A stretch of 64,000 bases of DNA from Alphaproteobacteria bacterium (GCA_028871055.1 JAGWON010000002.1:62001-126000); one strand, 5' to 3'; positions 9,492 through 17,438 are shown, counted from the stretch's first letter. Numbers and translations are program-made. Notes: generated from the letters alone by a model not told the origin.

Positions 9492-9914
9492 TCAGGCCAA
9501 ATCGTCGCGTCCGGCCAAGGTCTTGCGCGATCCGGCGGCGCGCACCGCGCGCAGCGTGGCGGCGACGCGGCTCTCGACGCCGAGCTTGCGGTAGATGCGG
9601 CCGATCGTATGGCTGACGGTCTTGGGCGAAATGCCTAGGATACGCCCGATCTCGGCGTCGGTCTTGCCAAAGGCGAGCCAGGCCAGGATTTCCGCCTGGC
9701 GCCGCGTCAGGTCCAACGCCATCAAGTCTTCGGCCCGCAACGGTTTCTGTCCGCCGGGCGTCCGCCGTTTTGCCACGCTTCTCGACTCCGCGTTCAAGCG
9801 CTGACCGGTCCCGCGGTCGGTGATCCGCGTGCCGGGATCGCGGCGGATTATTCGCACGGCGCCGCCGGCCACCAATGGGCAGAATTGCCTATCCGTCTGC
9901 GTGGGCGTCCTCAT
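9492..9914 (-). CDS. HTH-only LuxR-type protein (truncated paralogue of the upstream regulator)
   Basis: 140 residues if started at the ATG at 9914, which overlaps the TGA of the upstream LuxR gene (ATGA). Residues about 60-127 are a LuxR/FixJ DNA-binding domain ([20 protein letters not shown] ... [18 protein letters not shown]) almost identical to that of the neighbour. The first 55 residues are not protein-like. Their DNA (9872-9892) resembles the promoter-region palindrome of the neighbour (11062-11081), so this looks like a duplicate of the promoter plus HTH with the sensor domain deleted. Translation may really begin at MALDLTRRQ, giving a bare DNA-binding domain. A plausible role is as a competitor or modulator of the full-length regulator. 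Confidence 0.7.
   Translation of the reverse strand: MRTPTQTDRQFCPLVAGGAVRIIRRDPGTRITDRGTGQRLNAESRSVAKRRTPGGQKPLRAEDLMALDLTRRQAEILAWLAFGKTDAEIGRILGISPKTVSHTIGRIYRKLGVESRVAATLRAVRAAGSRKTLAGRDDLA
9872..9892. promoter_or_regulatory. Second copy of the LuxR-associated palindrome
   Basis: CCAATGGGCAGAATTGCCTA matches 11062-11081 closely, around the core GGGCAGnnnTGCCTAT. It lies inside the predicted 5' part of the HTH-only paralogue, which is what a duplicated operator converted to coding sequence would look like. Confidence 0.45.
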
Positions 9915-10990
9915 GCCGACCCGGCCGCGCGCAGGGCGCGGGCGGCGGCGGCGACGCGGCTCTCGACGCCGAGCTTGCGGTAGATGCGCCCGAGCGTGTG
10001 GCTCACCGTGCGCGGCGAGATGTCGAGAATGGACGCGATCTCGCCGTCGGTCTTGCCGAGGGCGAGCCAGGCGAGAATCTCGGCCTCGCGCCGCGTCAGG
10101 CCGAGCGAAGCCAGGTCCTTGGGCCGCAAGGCGGTGCGGCGCTCTTCCATCACGATGAGCCGCCGGCCGCGATCGTCGAGCAGATGGGCGACGAGGCGCC
10201 GGCTGCCGCGCTCGACGACGAAGGGCCGGCACAGCGTCGGCGGCGTGTCGGCCGCGGCGGCAGGCAGCTCGCCCTGCGCCACCCAGCGCGCCAGCAGATC
10301 GGGCAAGTACGCGTCCGTCGCGCGCGCACCGAAATAATCGACGAGCCACTGTCGCGCACGCGCGGTGGCGATCAGGACGCGGCCGTCGGGCGCGAGCACG
10401 ATGGCGCCGCCGCGCAGCGCGTCGATGCCCCGATGGAGCAGCGCCAGATCGCGGCCGTGGTCGGCATGGGCGGCGGCGATCTCGTAGGCATGCAGCAGAT
10501 GCGGGCGGATGAGATCGAACACGGCGCGGTCGCGCGCGCCGTAATCCTTGCCGCTGCGCACCGCGACGAACGCAACGGTTAGCTCCGCTGGGCTCGGAAT
10601 CTTCGCGCCGATCACGTGCTCGACGCCCATCGGGCGATAGAACTCCGTATACATGCCGCGGCGGCGCCATTCGCAGTCGCTGATGAAGTCGGCGATGGTC
10701 ACGGTCGCGTTCGCGTCGGGCCGCACGAAATAATCGAGGAACGGGTGCTCGCGAATGTGCGCCTCGAAGATGCGCGTGCCGTCCCGTATCGGCGGCACGC
10801 CGCCATAAACCCAGCGGACGCGGCCGCGCGGGATATTGACTTCGTTATAGGCGGCGCATTCGCTCGACGTCAGCGTCAGCAACTCGCGCGCGACGAAGGC
10901 GGCGAAGCCGTCGAGGTCGCGCGCCGCATAAGCGCCGGCGATGAAATCCAGCGCCGCGCGCAAGTCGCGCTTGGTGAGCCCGTCGCCCAT
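9911..10990 (-). CDS. LuxR-family transcriptional regulator
   Basis: 359 residues: an N-terminal region of about 290 residues without a recognised sensor fold and a C-terminal HTH_LuxR domain from about residue 298 ([20 protein letters not shown] ... [18 protein letters not shown]). A good GAGGGGGG ribosome-binding site precedes the ATG. It has no phosphoacceptor receiver domain, so it is not a classical response regulator. It is divergent from the exported-protein gene at 11194, with a GGCAG-N2-CTGCC palindrome between them, which suggests autoregulation and control of the exported cluster. Confidence 0.85.
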   Translation of the reverse strand: MGDGLTKRDLRAALDFIAGAYAARDLDGFAAFVARELLTLTSSECAAYNEVNIPRGRVRWVYGGVPPIRDGTRIFEAHIREHPFLDYFVRPDANATVTIADFISDCEWRRRGMYTEFYRPMGVEHVIGAKIPSPAELTVAFVAVRSGKDYGARDRAVFDLIRPHLLHAYEIAAAHADHGRDLALLHRGIDALRGGAIVLAPDGRVLIATARARQWLVDYFGARATDAYLPDLLARWVAQGELPAAAADTPPTLCRPFVVERGSRRLVAHLLDDRGRRLIVMEERRTALRPKDLASLGLTRREAEILAWLALGKTDGEIASILDISPRTVSHTLGRIYRKLGVESRVAAAARALRAAGSA

Positions 10991-11061
10991 CGCCGGCCCC
11001 CCTCAGGCCACGCGCCATCGACCGAACCCAAGCAAAACGAACGGTAGAACGAGCTAACCAA

Positions 11062-11081
11062 CCATGGGCAGTTCTGCCTAT
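11062..11081. promoter_or_regulatory. Candidate operator between the LuxR gene and the exported-protein cluster
   Basis: CCATGGGCAGTTCTGCCTAT contains the inverted repeat GGCAG-N2-CTGCC. It lies in the 203-bp divergent intergenic region, about 72 bp from the LuxR start and 113 bp from the lipoprotein start, and is repeated at 9872-9892. The binding protein is inferred to be the adjacent LuxR regulator. Confidence 0.5.
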
Positions 11082-11193
11082 TGGCGGTTTCGGCCACGCC
11101 CCACACAATGGCCGAAGACTAGAGAATATGCGCGCGCGCCGCCTGTCAATGGCTGCTGCGGACAGGGCGCGGATCGCGCCGAGGGGAAAAGCC

Positions 11194-11628
11194 ATGGCAT
11201 CGCATCGCGATACCCGGCGCGGCTTGTGCCTCGTCGCCGCGCTGGTCCTGCCGATCCTGCTTGCCGCGTGCGGCGGCGGTCCGCCGCCGCCGATGGTGCT
11301 GAATAGCGACGCGCCGCCGTCGCCGCCGTATACGGGCGTCGACGCTTGCGGCCACCGGCTTCAGATGCCGATGGTCGCGCACGGCACATTCGGCGGTCCG
11401 AGCGCGCCCGGCGGTGGAACCGCCGCTGAGGGCACGATCGTCACGGACGACAAAGGCAACAACTGGGGAGTCACCGGCTCGGGTACCTTGATCGGGCCGG
11501 CGGAGCGCATGCCTGACGGCAACTGGAAGGTTACGCCGCAGTCCGGTGCCACGCCGTCCATGGATTTCCCCTGTCCGCCGCCGTCGACGCGACCGATGGC
11601 GCCGACGCCGTCGGGGTCTCAAGGGTGA
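11194..11628 (+). CDS. Exported lipoprotein with PCPPP...PSGSQG tail
   Basis: 144 residues from ATG 11194 (GAGGGGA just upstream). A signal peptide with lipobox LAAC (Cys26) predicts membrane anchoring. The mature part has a Cys52-started domain (MVAHGTFGG ... DDKGNNWGV ... GNWKVTPQSGA) that aligns well with the product of 16011-16427, followed by PCPPP (126-130) and the terminal PTPSGSQG. No known family is recognised. It is the first gene of a plus-strand run of exported proteins, divergent from the LuxR pair. Confidence 0.8.
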   Translation: MASHRDTRRGLCLVAALVLPILLAACGGGPPPPMVLNSDAPPSPPYTGVDACGHRLQMPMVAHGTFGGPSAPGGGTAAEGTIVTDDKGNNWGVTGSGTLIGPAERMPDGNWKVTPQSGATPSMDFPCPPPSTRPMAPTPSGSQG

Positions 11629-11657
11629 GGTGACTTCCACCGCGTAAACGCGAAATC

Positions 11658-11666
11658 GGGGGGGGG
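11658..11666 (+). promoter_or_regulatory. Nine-G tract at the ribosome-binding position
   Basis: A run of nine G residues stands where the Shine-Dalgarno of the next gene (ATG 11672) should be, with a spacing of five bases. It may serve as the ribosome-binding site. Homopolymer slippage could change its strength. Confidence 0.4.
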
Positions 11667-11671
11667 CGACA

Positions 11672-12853
11672 ATGCGCATGAACTGGATCGTGGCGCCGCT
11701 GGTCGCGGCGAGTATGGGTTTGGCGATCGGCTCGTCGATGCCTGGGGCAAAGGCCCAGCCAGCCGGTGGTGGCGGCGTCGCGCCGGTCGGCACCACGACG
11801 CCGGCGATTGCGCCGCCGACGGCGCCGATTCAGGACACATCGGCACCGCCCACGACGCCGCCCGTCAACGACCCGATCGTCCAGACCGATCTGACGATCG
11901 GCAAGCCGCCCAACACGCAGGACATCACCATCGTCGAGCACAAATGCAAGAATCCCAAGACCGGAAAGGACGTCGCCAGCTATCTCGGCTTCGACCAGAC
12001 GACGGGCGCGATGGTGGGCGAGTTCACCAAGCGGCCGCCGAGCGATCCCAAGTCGGCGTTCAGTCCGTGGAAGGGACCGACCCCCGTCGCTGGACCGTGT
12101 CCGCCCAAGACGCTGGTGATGGTGATTCCCAAGAAGCCGCCGGCGACGACGGGCGGCGTCAAGATCAGGCCGAACTGGATGTTCAGCGGCGGCCTCGGCG
12201 GCACCGTCCTCGTTCCCAACGTCAAGTTCGACTATCTCGGCACCGGCGTCGGCCCCGGCGCGTCCCAGACGCTCAGCCCGGCCCGCGTCATGCCGACGCT
12301 CGAGTTCGATGCCCGGCATCCGATCGGCAACGGCATGGCAATCGGCGCCTCGGGCAACTTCATGCTGCCGATCAGCGGCGCCAGCACCAAGAACGTGACG
12401 GCGAACGTTCCCGGCACGCTCAGCTACACGCAAGGGCTCGCGGCCAATGCGTTCGTCAACTGGCTCTATGAGTTCTGCGATTGGGCGGCAGCGAGTGAGG
12501 AGGACTATTACGACTGCCTCGACTGGGCCGATTACCAGGCGCCGATCCGCGTCCGGTTCATCCTTGGCGCCGGATTCGCGCTCGACCAATGGAAGGCAAG
12601 CGAGGTCTTCCCCGGCAACGGCGACAATTTCAGCACCGGCTGGCAGACCAACATCGAGCCGTCGTTCCAGGCCGGTGTGTCGCTGAAGAGCCCCTATCTC
12701 GGCGGCGGTTGGACGCAGCTGCTGGTCACCGACACGTTGGGCGGCGGCACCAAGACCATGCCGGGCGGCAACGCCGCGTCGTTCGGCACCGCCAAGTTCG
12801 GCAACAACGTCGGCGTGACGCTCAAATACGTGCTGCCGTTCGGCGATCCGTGA
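11672..12853 (+). CDS. Probable outer-membrane beta-barrel protein with N-terminal CPP domain
   Basis: 393 residues: signal peptide (cleavage near AKAQ), a Pro/Thr-rich linker to about residue 75, a short Cys domain (HKCKNPKTGKDVASYLGFDQ ... GPCPPKT) resembling the small exported proteins nearby, then about 240 residues of alternating Gly/aromatic beta segments. The C-terminus (VGVTLKYVLPF) is typical of OmpA/OmpW-like barrels, although two further residues (GDP... end) follow the Phe. The fold is inferred from pattern only. It may anchor or export the neighbouring PSGSQG proteins. Confidence 0.65.
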   Translation: MRMNWIVAPLVAASMGLAIGSSMPGAKAQPAGGGGVAPVGTTTPAIAPPTAPIQDTSAPPTTPPVNDPIVQTDLTIGKPPNTQDITIVEHKCKNPKTGKDVASYLGFDQTTGAMVGEFTKRPPSDPKSAFSPWKGPTPVAGPCPPKTLVMVIPKKPPATTGGVKIRPNWMFSGGLGGTVLVPNVKFDYLGTGVGPGASQTLSPARVMPTLEFDARHPIGNGMAIGASGNFMLPISGASTKNVTANVPGTLSYTQGLAANAFVNWLYEFCDWAAASEEDYYDCLDWADYQAPIRVRFILGAGFALDQWKASEVFPGNGDNFSTGWQTNIEPSFQAGVSLKSPYLGGGWTQLLVTDTLGGGTKTMPGGNAASFGTAKFGNNVGVTLKYVLPFGDP

Positions 12854-12906
12854 ACGCGGTTGGTGGGACATTTTGATAGCGGCGTCGGCCGCAGGAGGGC
12901 TTCACG

Positions 12907-13908
12907 ATGAGACGCTTGGTTTTTGCACTTCTCGCCCTGGTTGCTTTTGTCAGCGTCGCGCACGCGGCCGACGTGCCCGGCAGCAAGGACCCGCCGTTCC
13001 TGAAGCGGTTCAAGGGATCCGAGATCGTCGTCTATGTGACTCGAAGCTTCGACCAGTACACGGTCTTGGTCGATAACGACCTGAAGAAGAAAACCGTCGA
13101 AGGCGCGGTAACGCGGATCATGTATCGCGTGCCGCTCGGTCATACCGCATTCGAGCTGCTGCGCAACTATGAACAGGCGTTCAAGGAAGCTGGGTTCGCT
13201 ATCACCGGCGAGATCGCGCCGTGCAAAACCGAATATGGGATCGTTGGGACGGAAGACTTCGTCTACGGTCAGGTGCAGACGCCGCTCGATACCAATCCTT
13301 ATAGCAACGGCTCGAGCACCAATCACGGGCCCGACGGGCCGATGTGCTATTTCTCGGCGCACGGCACCGCCGACGGCAAGGACATCACCGCGAGCGTGAT
13401 CGCGATCGAGAAGCATGCGAACCCGGCCTTCAAGGCGCCCGGCGCTCCTCCCGTCGTCATGAAAGTGGGCGAAATTCTGGTCGGCGTTGATATCGTCGCC
13501 GCCAAGGCGGTCGAGAATCAAATGGTCGTGGTCAAGGCGGCCGACATGGCCGACGCGCTGGCGACCAAGGGCAAGGTCGACCTCTACGGCGTCTACTTCG
13601 ATACCGACAAGGCGATCGTCAAGCCGGAGAGCAAGCCGACGCTCGACGAGGTCGCGAACCTCTTGAAGATCGACCGCTCGCTCAAGCTCGAGATTGCCGG
13701 CCACACCGACAACACCGGCGACAAGGCGCACAACCAGAAGCTCTCCGAAGACCGCGCCAAGGCGGTGGTCGACGCGCTGGTCAAGCAATACGGCATCGAT
13801 CCCAAGCGGCTTCAGGCCAAAGGCTATGGCGATACCAAGCCGGTGGCGTCGAACGACACCGATGCCGGCCGCGCCAAGAATCGCCGCGTCGAGCTGCGCA
13901 AACTCTGA
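12907..13908 (+). CDS. OmpA-family protein with DUF4892-like N-terminal domain
   Basis: 333 residues: signal peptide (to AHAAD), an N-terminal domain around FLKRFKGSEIVVYVTRSFDQ similar to those joined to OmpA domains in other proteobacteria, and a C-terminal OmpA peptidoglycan-binding domain from about residue 225. The latter shows YFDTDKAIVKPES, IAGHTDNTGD, NQKLSEDRA and GRAKNRRVEL. It should tether the outer membrane to peptidoglycan. A CAGGAGGG ribosome-binding site precedes the ATG, and the gene sits 53 bases after the barrel gene, so the two probably work together. Confidence 0.85.
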   Translation: MRRLVFALLALVAFVSVAHAADVPGSKDPPFLKRFKGSEIVVYVTRSFDQYTVLVDNDLKKKTVEGAVTRIMYRVPLGHTAFELLRNYEQAFKEAGFAITGEIAPCKTEYGIVGTEDFVYGQVQTPLDTNPYSNGSSTNHGPDGPMCYFSAHGTADGKDITASVIAIEKHANPAFKAPGAPPVVMKVGEILVGVDIVAAKAVENQMVVVKAADMADALATKGKVDLYGVYFDTDKAIVKPESKPTLDEVANLLKIDRSLKLEIAGHTDNTGDKAHNQKLSEDRAKAVVDALVKQYGIDPKRLQAKGYGDTKPVASNDTDAGRAKNRRVELRKL

Positions 13909-13940
13909 CGCGCAACGATCAGCCGGGGGAGGGTGACAAA

Positions 13941-14858
13941 ATGAGTGCACGGCTCACGATGGCGCGGCTGGCGGCGGGGACCGTCATCGCCGCGTCGCTG
14001 CTCGGCGCCGGCGGCGCGCGGGCCGCCGATCTCTACAACAACACCAACGGCTATGCGGTGACGAACGGGCCGCGGGCGGCGAACGTGTTCACGCTGCGCG
14101 CACCGGCGCAGATCACCCAGCTCATCACCTATCACTGGAACGGCGGCCGCGGCGCGCCGGCCGGCACGATTGCGCTGCGCGATAGGAATGGTCGCACCTA
14201 CGGTCCGTTCCGCGCGCATGCCACGTCGGGCCAGAACAACGCGCCCAACGTCAACTGGATCGCCGATATCAATATTCGGCTTCCGGCGGGCACATACCAG
14301 GTGATCGATTCCAATTCCGCCACGTGGTCGCAGAACGCGCAATCGGGCTATCGCGGCTTCGCCATCGTGCGCGGCACGCTGCTTGCCGCGGCGCCGCAAC
14401 CCGCTCCGAATTTTGGCAATGCGCCGCGGCCACCGGCGCCAAGTCCCGCGCCGGCGCCGCAGCCGGCGGCCGGTTTGCCGCTGCCCAGCCCATGCCATGG
14501 CAATTCGGCGAGCTTTCTCGAGCTCGCCAAGCCGGTCTGCTCCGGCCCGCCCGGCACCACGATCACGCTCTATGTCAGTCGCAACGGGCTGAAGGTTCGG
14601 CCGACCGCGGCGCAGTTCAAACGCGGACCGATCGGCCAAATGCTGTTCGGCAATACGATGCTGCCCTACGGGCCGATGCTGTTGCAGGAGCCGCTCGCGC
14701 TCGCGGCGGGGAACGGCTTGCAGCCGGGCAGCCGCTACACGACGACGATACCGCCGGGCGCCTGCGCCACGGGCCGCAATCACATCTGGTACTTCGACGT
14801 CTATGCCGTCGTTGGCGGCCGGCCGGAGGATATCGACGTGGTCGGGGTCCGTTGCTGA
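13941..14858 (+). CDS. Exported protein with Pro/Ala linker, function unknown
   Basis: 305 residues: signal peptide ending ARAAD, a first domain of about 130 residues (ITYHWNGGRGAPAGTIALRD ... GTYQVIDSN) that looks like a beta-sandwich, a Pro/Ala-rich linker (about 150-180), and a second domain with paired Cys (PCHGN, PVCSG, ACATG, GVRC). The gene has a GGGGGAGGG ribosome-binding site and follows the OmpA gene by 32 bases. No family is recognised. Co-transcription with the exported cluster is likely. Confidence 0.7.
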   Translation: MSARLTMARLAAGTVIAASLLGAGGARAADLYNNTNGYAVTNGPRAANVFTLRAPAQITQLITYHWNGGRGAPAGTIALRDRNGRTYGPFRAHATSGQNNAPNVNWIADINIRLPAGTYQVIDSNSATWSQNAQSGYRGFAIVRGTLLAAAPQPAPNFGNAPRPPAPSPAPAPQPAAGLPLPSPCHGNSASFLELAKPVCSGPPGTTITLYVSRNGLKVRPTAAQFKRGPIGQMLFGNTMLPYGPMLLQEPLALAAGNGLQPGSRYTTTIPPGACATGRNHIWYFDVYAVVGGRPEDIDVVGVRC

Positions 14859-14921
14859 GCGCCGCGCTTCGGCATCACCAGCTGCTGGTGAGGCCAACCC
14901 ACTGCGGATATTGGAGGGATT

Positions 14922-15287
14922 ATGAAGACCTATGCGTACGCACTCTTTGCCGTCGCCGCGCTTGGACTGACAGGCGGCCAAACCGCGCACGCCCAAGTCA
15001 TGGTTTCAGGCGCCGACTGCTTTACGGCGCACATGGTGGGCGGCGACAAGCAGGTGACCTGGATCGACGTCAAGACGCAAAAGCCGGCCGTTCCGCCCGA
15101 AGGCGACTATCAAGCCACCGGACGCGGCATGCCAGCATCGCTGAGCGTCTCGCAAGGCGCACGCGACATCCCGGATTTCACGCATCTATACAATCCCGAG
15201 ACGGGTCAGGAGTATGAGCTGATCGCCTGTCCGCCGAAGGGCACGCAGCAGCCGATGCAATATCAGACGCCGGGATCTAACGGCTAG
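14922..15287 (+). CDS. Small exported protein, CPP-motif family member
   Basis: 121 residues: signal peptide (ALGLTGGQTAHA), then a mature protein with WIDVKTQKP near residue 47 and YNPETGQEYELIACPP near the end, closing QTPGSNG. The W-I-D-x-x-T and NPxTG...CPP patterns recur in the neighbours at 15364 and 16746 and in the N-terminal domain of the barrel protein, so this is a divergent member of the same group. A GGAGGG ribosome-binding site lies six bases before the ATG. Confidence 0.7.
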   Translation: MKTYAYALFAVAALGLTGGQTAHAQVMVSGADCFTAHMVGGDKQVTWIDVKTQKPAVPPEGDYQATGRGMPASLSVSQGARDIPDFTHLYNPETGQEYELIACPPKGTQQPMQYQTPGSNG

Positions 15288-15363
15288 GTGCCGCATCGGC
15301 CGCTTTGGCGTCACCGGCTGCCGGTGACGCGCGCGGCGCATGCATGGATCGGAGCAGACGACG

Positions 15364-15834
15364 ATGATTAAGGTTTCTCTCTCCCCGTTGAATAGGGTCG
15401 CAGCCTGCGCGATCGCCGTGTCGATCGCGGCATTCGGCGTCGGCCGGTTCTCGGACGCGCACGCCCAAACCGCGGCGAGCGGCGGCGGCGATTGCTGGCA
15501 CGATACGACGACTGGACAACAAGTTCTGGTCGGACCCGTAGACACCACTAATGATGACCGATTCGACCTCCATCACGGGGCGAATGTTGTTCAGCTCAGA
15601 AACGGACACGAGGCTGAACAACGGTCAGATGGTTCCTGGATTGACATCACGACTGGACAACAAGTTCTGGTCGGACCCGTAGACATCACTGATGATGACC
15701 GATTCAACCTCCATCACGGGGCGAATGTTGTTCAGCTAACAGGTGGGCATGAGGCAGAACGCGTTCCATGTCCGCCGCCGGCGGCGCCGACGCTTCCGGT
15801 GCAGCCGATGGCGCCGAGCGGCTCGCAAGGCTGA
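15364..15834 (+). CDS. Exported two-repeat protein with PSGSQG tail
   Basis: 156 residues from ATG 15364; an in-frame ATG at 15340 is less likely because the signal peptide begins here (to DAHAQ). The mature protein has two tandem 47-residue units, each with TTGQQVLVGPVD, a DDRF segment and HHGANVVQL, then RVPCPPP and the tail PTLPVQPMAPSGSQG. The tail is identical over PTLPVQPMAPSG to the protein at 16746. Codon choice in the repeats (CCC/GGA/ACA/CAT) is less GC-biased than in the flanks. Function unknown; repeats of this kind often bind ligands or surfaces. Confidence 0.75.
   Translation: MIKVSLSPLNRVAACAIAVSIAAFGVGRFSDAHAQTAASGGGDCWHDTTTGQQVLVGPVDTTNDDRFDLHHGANVVQLRNGHEAEQRSDGSWIDITTGQQVLVGPVDITDDDRFNLHHGANVVQLTGGHEAERVPCPPPAAPTLPVQPMAPSGSQG
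15508..15737 (+). repeat. Intragenic tandem repeat, 141-bp period
   Basis: 15508-15596 and 15649-15737 differ at only three of 89 positions. The high DNA identity, including third codon positions, indicates a recent duplication or ongoing homogenisation. Confidence 0.9.
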
Positions 15835-16010
15835 TCGATGGGCGACGATGCGCGTCCGCTCGCTGGCGCGCCCTAAGACCGCGAGGTCGCGTCCCGGCAC
15901 GGGGCCAGACCGCGTGGCCGTTTCGCCGGCTTCGCCGCGCGTGTAGAATTGAACCCGCCGGGACAGGGGAGACCGCGGGGGCGGTCGGTGAACCCGGCGA
16001 AGGGGTCATC

Positions 16011-16427
16011 ATGCTCATGCTGAACGGGATTCGACCGCGTGCGGTCGTTGTCGGCGCGGCGCTCTGTGCGTTGATCGGCGCGGCGAGCGATTCCGCCCGC
16101 GCCCAGGCGTCGGCCTCCGTCAACAACGGCTGCGGCGGTTCGCTCAGTTTGCCGGTGGTCGCGCACGGCAACTGGACTGGCGAGAATGCGCCCACCGGCG
16201 GCCCCGCCGACGAAAAGGTCGTCAAGGACTTCCAGGGCAATACCTGGGCGGTCGACAGCCACGGCAACGTCATCGGCCCGGCCACGTATTCGCCCAAGTA
16301 CGGCGGCGGGTGGAACGTCACGCCGCAGACCGGTGCCAAGCCCTGGGGCCTGTCGATGCCATGCCCGCCGCCGAAGACGATACCGTTCGTGCCGCTGATC
16401 ATGCAGCCGAGCGGATCGCAAGGCTGA
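16011..16427 (+). CDS. Exported protein with PSGSQG tail, paralogue of the 11194 lipoprotein
   Basis: 138 residues from ATG 16011 (GAAGGGG upstream). Signal peptide to SARAQ with no lipobox, then Cys41 and a domain matching the product of 11194-11628 (PVVAHGNWTG ... FQGNTWAVDSHGNVIGP ... GWNVTPQTGAKPW), then MPCPPP and QPSGSQG. The paralogue pair brackets the repeat-protein gene, pointing to local duplication. Periplasmic or secreted; function unknown. Confidence 0.75.
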   Translation: MLMLNGIRPRAVVVGAALCALIGAASDSARAQASASVNNGCGGSLSLPVVAHGNWTGENAPTGGPADEKVVKDFQGNTWAVDSHGNVIGPATYSPKYGGGWNVTPQTGAKPWGLSMPCPPPKTIPFVPLIMQPSGSQG

Positions 16428-16557
16428 CGCGGCTCGCTCGCCGATCAGGCTATCGGCGGCGCGGCGTATTTCGCCGTGTGGGTTTGTCTCGTGCGGTGGC
16501 TTGCGTTCCACAACGATCATGCTCGGACCGCGAGCGTGAATCGGTTCATCCGGGCCT

Positions 16558-16730
16558 AACAGGGTGCTGAAAAACACTCAGGAGGTCATTGCGATGAGGC
16601 CGAAGGCCGACGCGGCAATCCAGCAACGATGGATTTCCGCTGTCTTTCTGGATCGCCACGGCACCGCAGCGCTGCGCTTGCAGCGCCTCGCGATGACGGC
16701 GGAAAGATTTTTGCAGCAGCCTGCTACGTC
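16558..16730. mobile_element. MITE-like element with family 4 (GTCATTGCGA) core
   Basis: Terminal inverted repeats ACAGGGTGCTGAAAAAC and, reading inward on the other strand, GCAGGCTGCTGCAAAAAT enclose a GTCATTGCGATGAGGC...CCTCGCGATGACGG palindrome. No coding capacity is evident. It lies between two exported-protein genes, just before the ribosome-binding site of the next one. A related core is at 50990-51105. Confidence 0.55.
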
Positions 16731-16745
16731 ACCAAGGAGGGCGAC

Positions 16746-17204
16746 ATGGTGAGGGGTTTATTTTCGCGGTCGATCCGGATCGCGGCATCCGCGGCCTTCC
16801 TGGCGGTGGCGGCCTTGTTGACGAGCGGCGTCTTCGAGACCGCCCAAGCCCAAACCGCCGCTGGATGGAGCTCGGGACAAATCGCATCAGATTCCTGTTG
16901 GGTCAACGTCGCCACCGGAGTTCATCCGCGGACTGGACCACCAGGATGGGACGGCATATCAGACCACGTGTCCTATGGTGGGCGTGCGTGGGCGCAGTTG
17001 CCAGATGGCGGCTGGATCAATGTTGCTACCGGAGTTCATCCGCACACCGGACCACCAGGATGGGACGGCATATCAGACCACGTGTCCTATGGTGGGCGTG
17101 CGTGGGTGAGAGTTCCCTGTCCGCCGCCGGCGAAGCAGACGCCGCCGGCGACGGTGCCGACGCTTCCGGTCCAGCCGATGGCGCCGAGCGGACCGCAAGG
17201 CTGA
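16746..17204 (+). CDS. Exported two-repeat protein with PSGPQG tail
   Basis: 152 residues from ATG 16746 (AAGGAGGG upstream). Signal peptide to AQAQ, then two 38-residue units (NVATGVHP, TGPPGWDGISDHVSYGGRAW), followed by RVPCPPP and PTLPVQPMAPSGPQG. The repeat scaffold (W-x-N/D-x-x-TG ... GP ... GG ... DGGW) parallels that of the 15364 protein, although the sequences and unit lengths differ. It is the last member of the run. Function unknown. Confidence 0.75.
   Translation: MVRGLFSRSIRIAASAAFLAVAALLTSGVFETAQAQTAAGWSSGQIASDSCWVNVATGVHPRTGPPGWDGISDHVSYGGRAWAQLPDGGWINVATGVHPHTGPPGWDGISDHVSYGGRAWVRVPCPPPAKQTPPATVPTLPVQPMAPSGPQG
16914..17106 (+). repeat. Intragenic tandem repeat, 114-bp period
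   Basis: 16914-16992 and 17028-17106 differ at about three of 79 positions, clustered in one stretch (CGCGGACTGG versus CGCACACCGG). This is near-perfect DNA identity, as in the neighbouring repeat gene. Confidence 0.9.
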
Positions 17205-17320
17205 CGGATGAGCGGTCGGGCCGATTGCTGGTTTCAACCGCGCGCCTGCGGCGTGTCACCGAGACAACCGGTGCACGCGTTCACCGAGCGCAGAATCCGA
17301 TCAAGCAGAGGCATCCGCTC

Positions 17321-17408
17321 ATCCAGCTTTGAGTAAGGCTCGGCTGCGCCGCGCCAACTCAAAGCAACCCTCTCCCTCGCCTTCGGGGGAGATGGCAGGG
17401 TGAGGGGT
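17321..17408. repeat. Palindromic repeat, family 3 (uninterrupted copy)
   Basis: GCTTTGAGTAAGGCT and GCCAACTCAAAGCA are a 9-bp perfect inverted repeat with a short GC centre, followed by CCCTCTCCCTCGCCTTCGGG...GTGAGGGG. It marks the boundary between the exported cluster and the NRDE gene. Compare the interrupted copy at 8027-8200. Confidence 0.75.
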
Positions 17409-17438
17409 GTCAACGTTTCGATCTGGATGGATGTCGCT

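Noticed and set aside
16564-16752. A short plus-strand frame beginning MLKNTQEV.
   Set aside because: It is the translation of a MITE-like palindromic repeat, and its frame runs into the signal peptide region of the next gene in another phase.
15508-17106. CRISPR-like interpretation of the direct repeats.
   Set aside because: The repeats are long, in frame, only two per gene and encode continuous protein; no spacers or cas genes are present.
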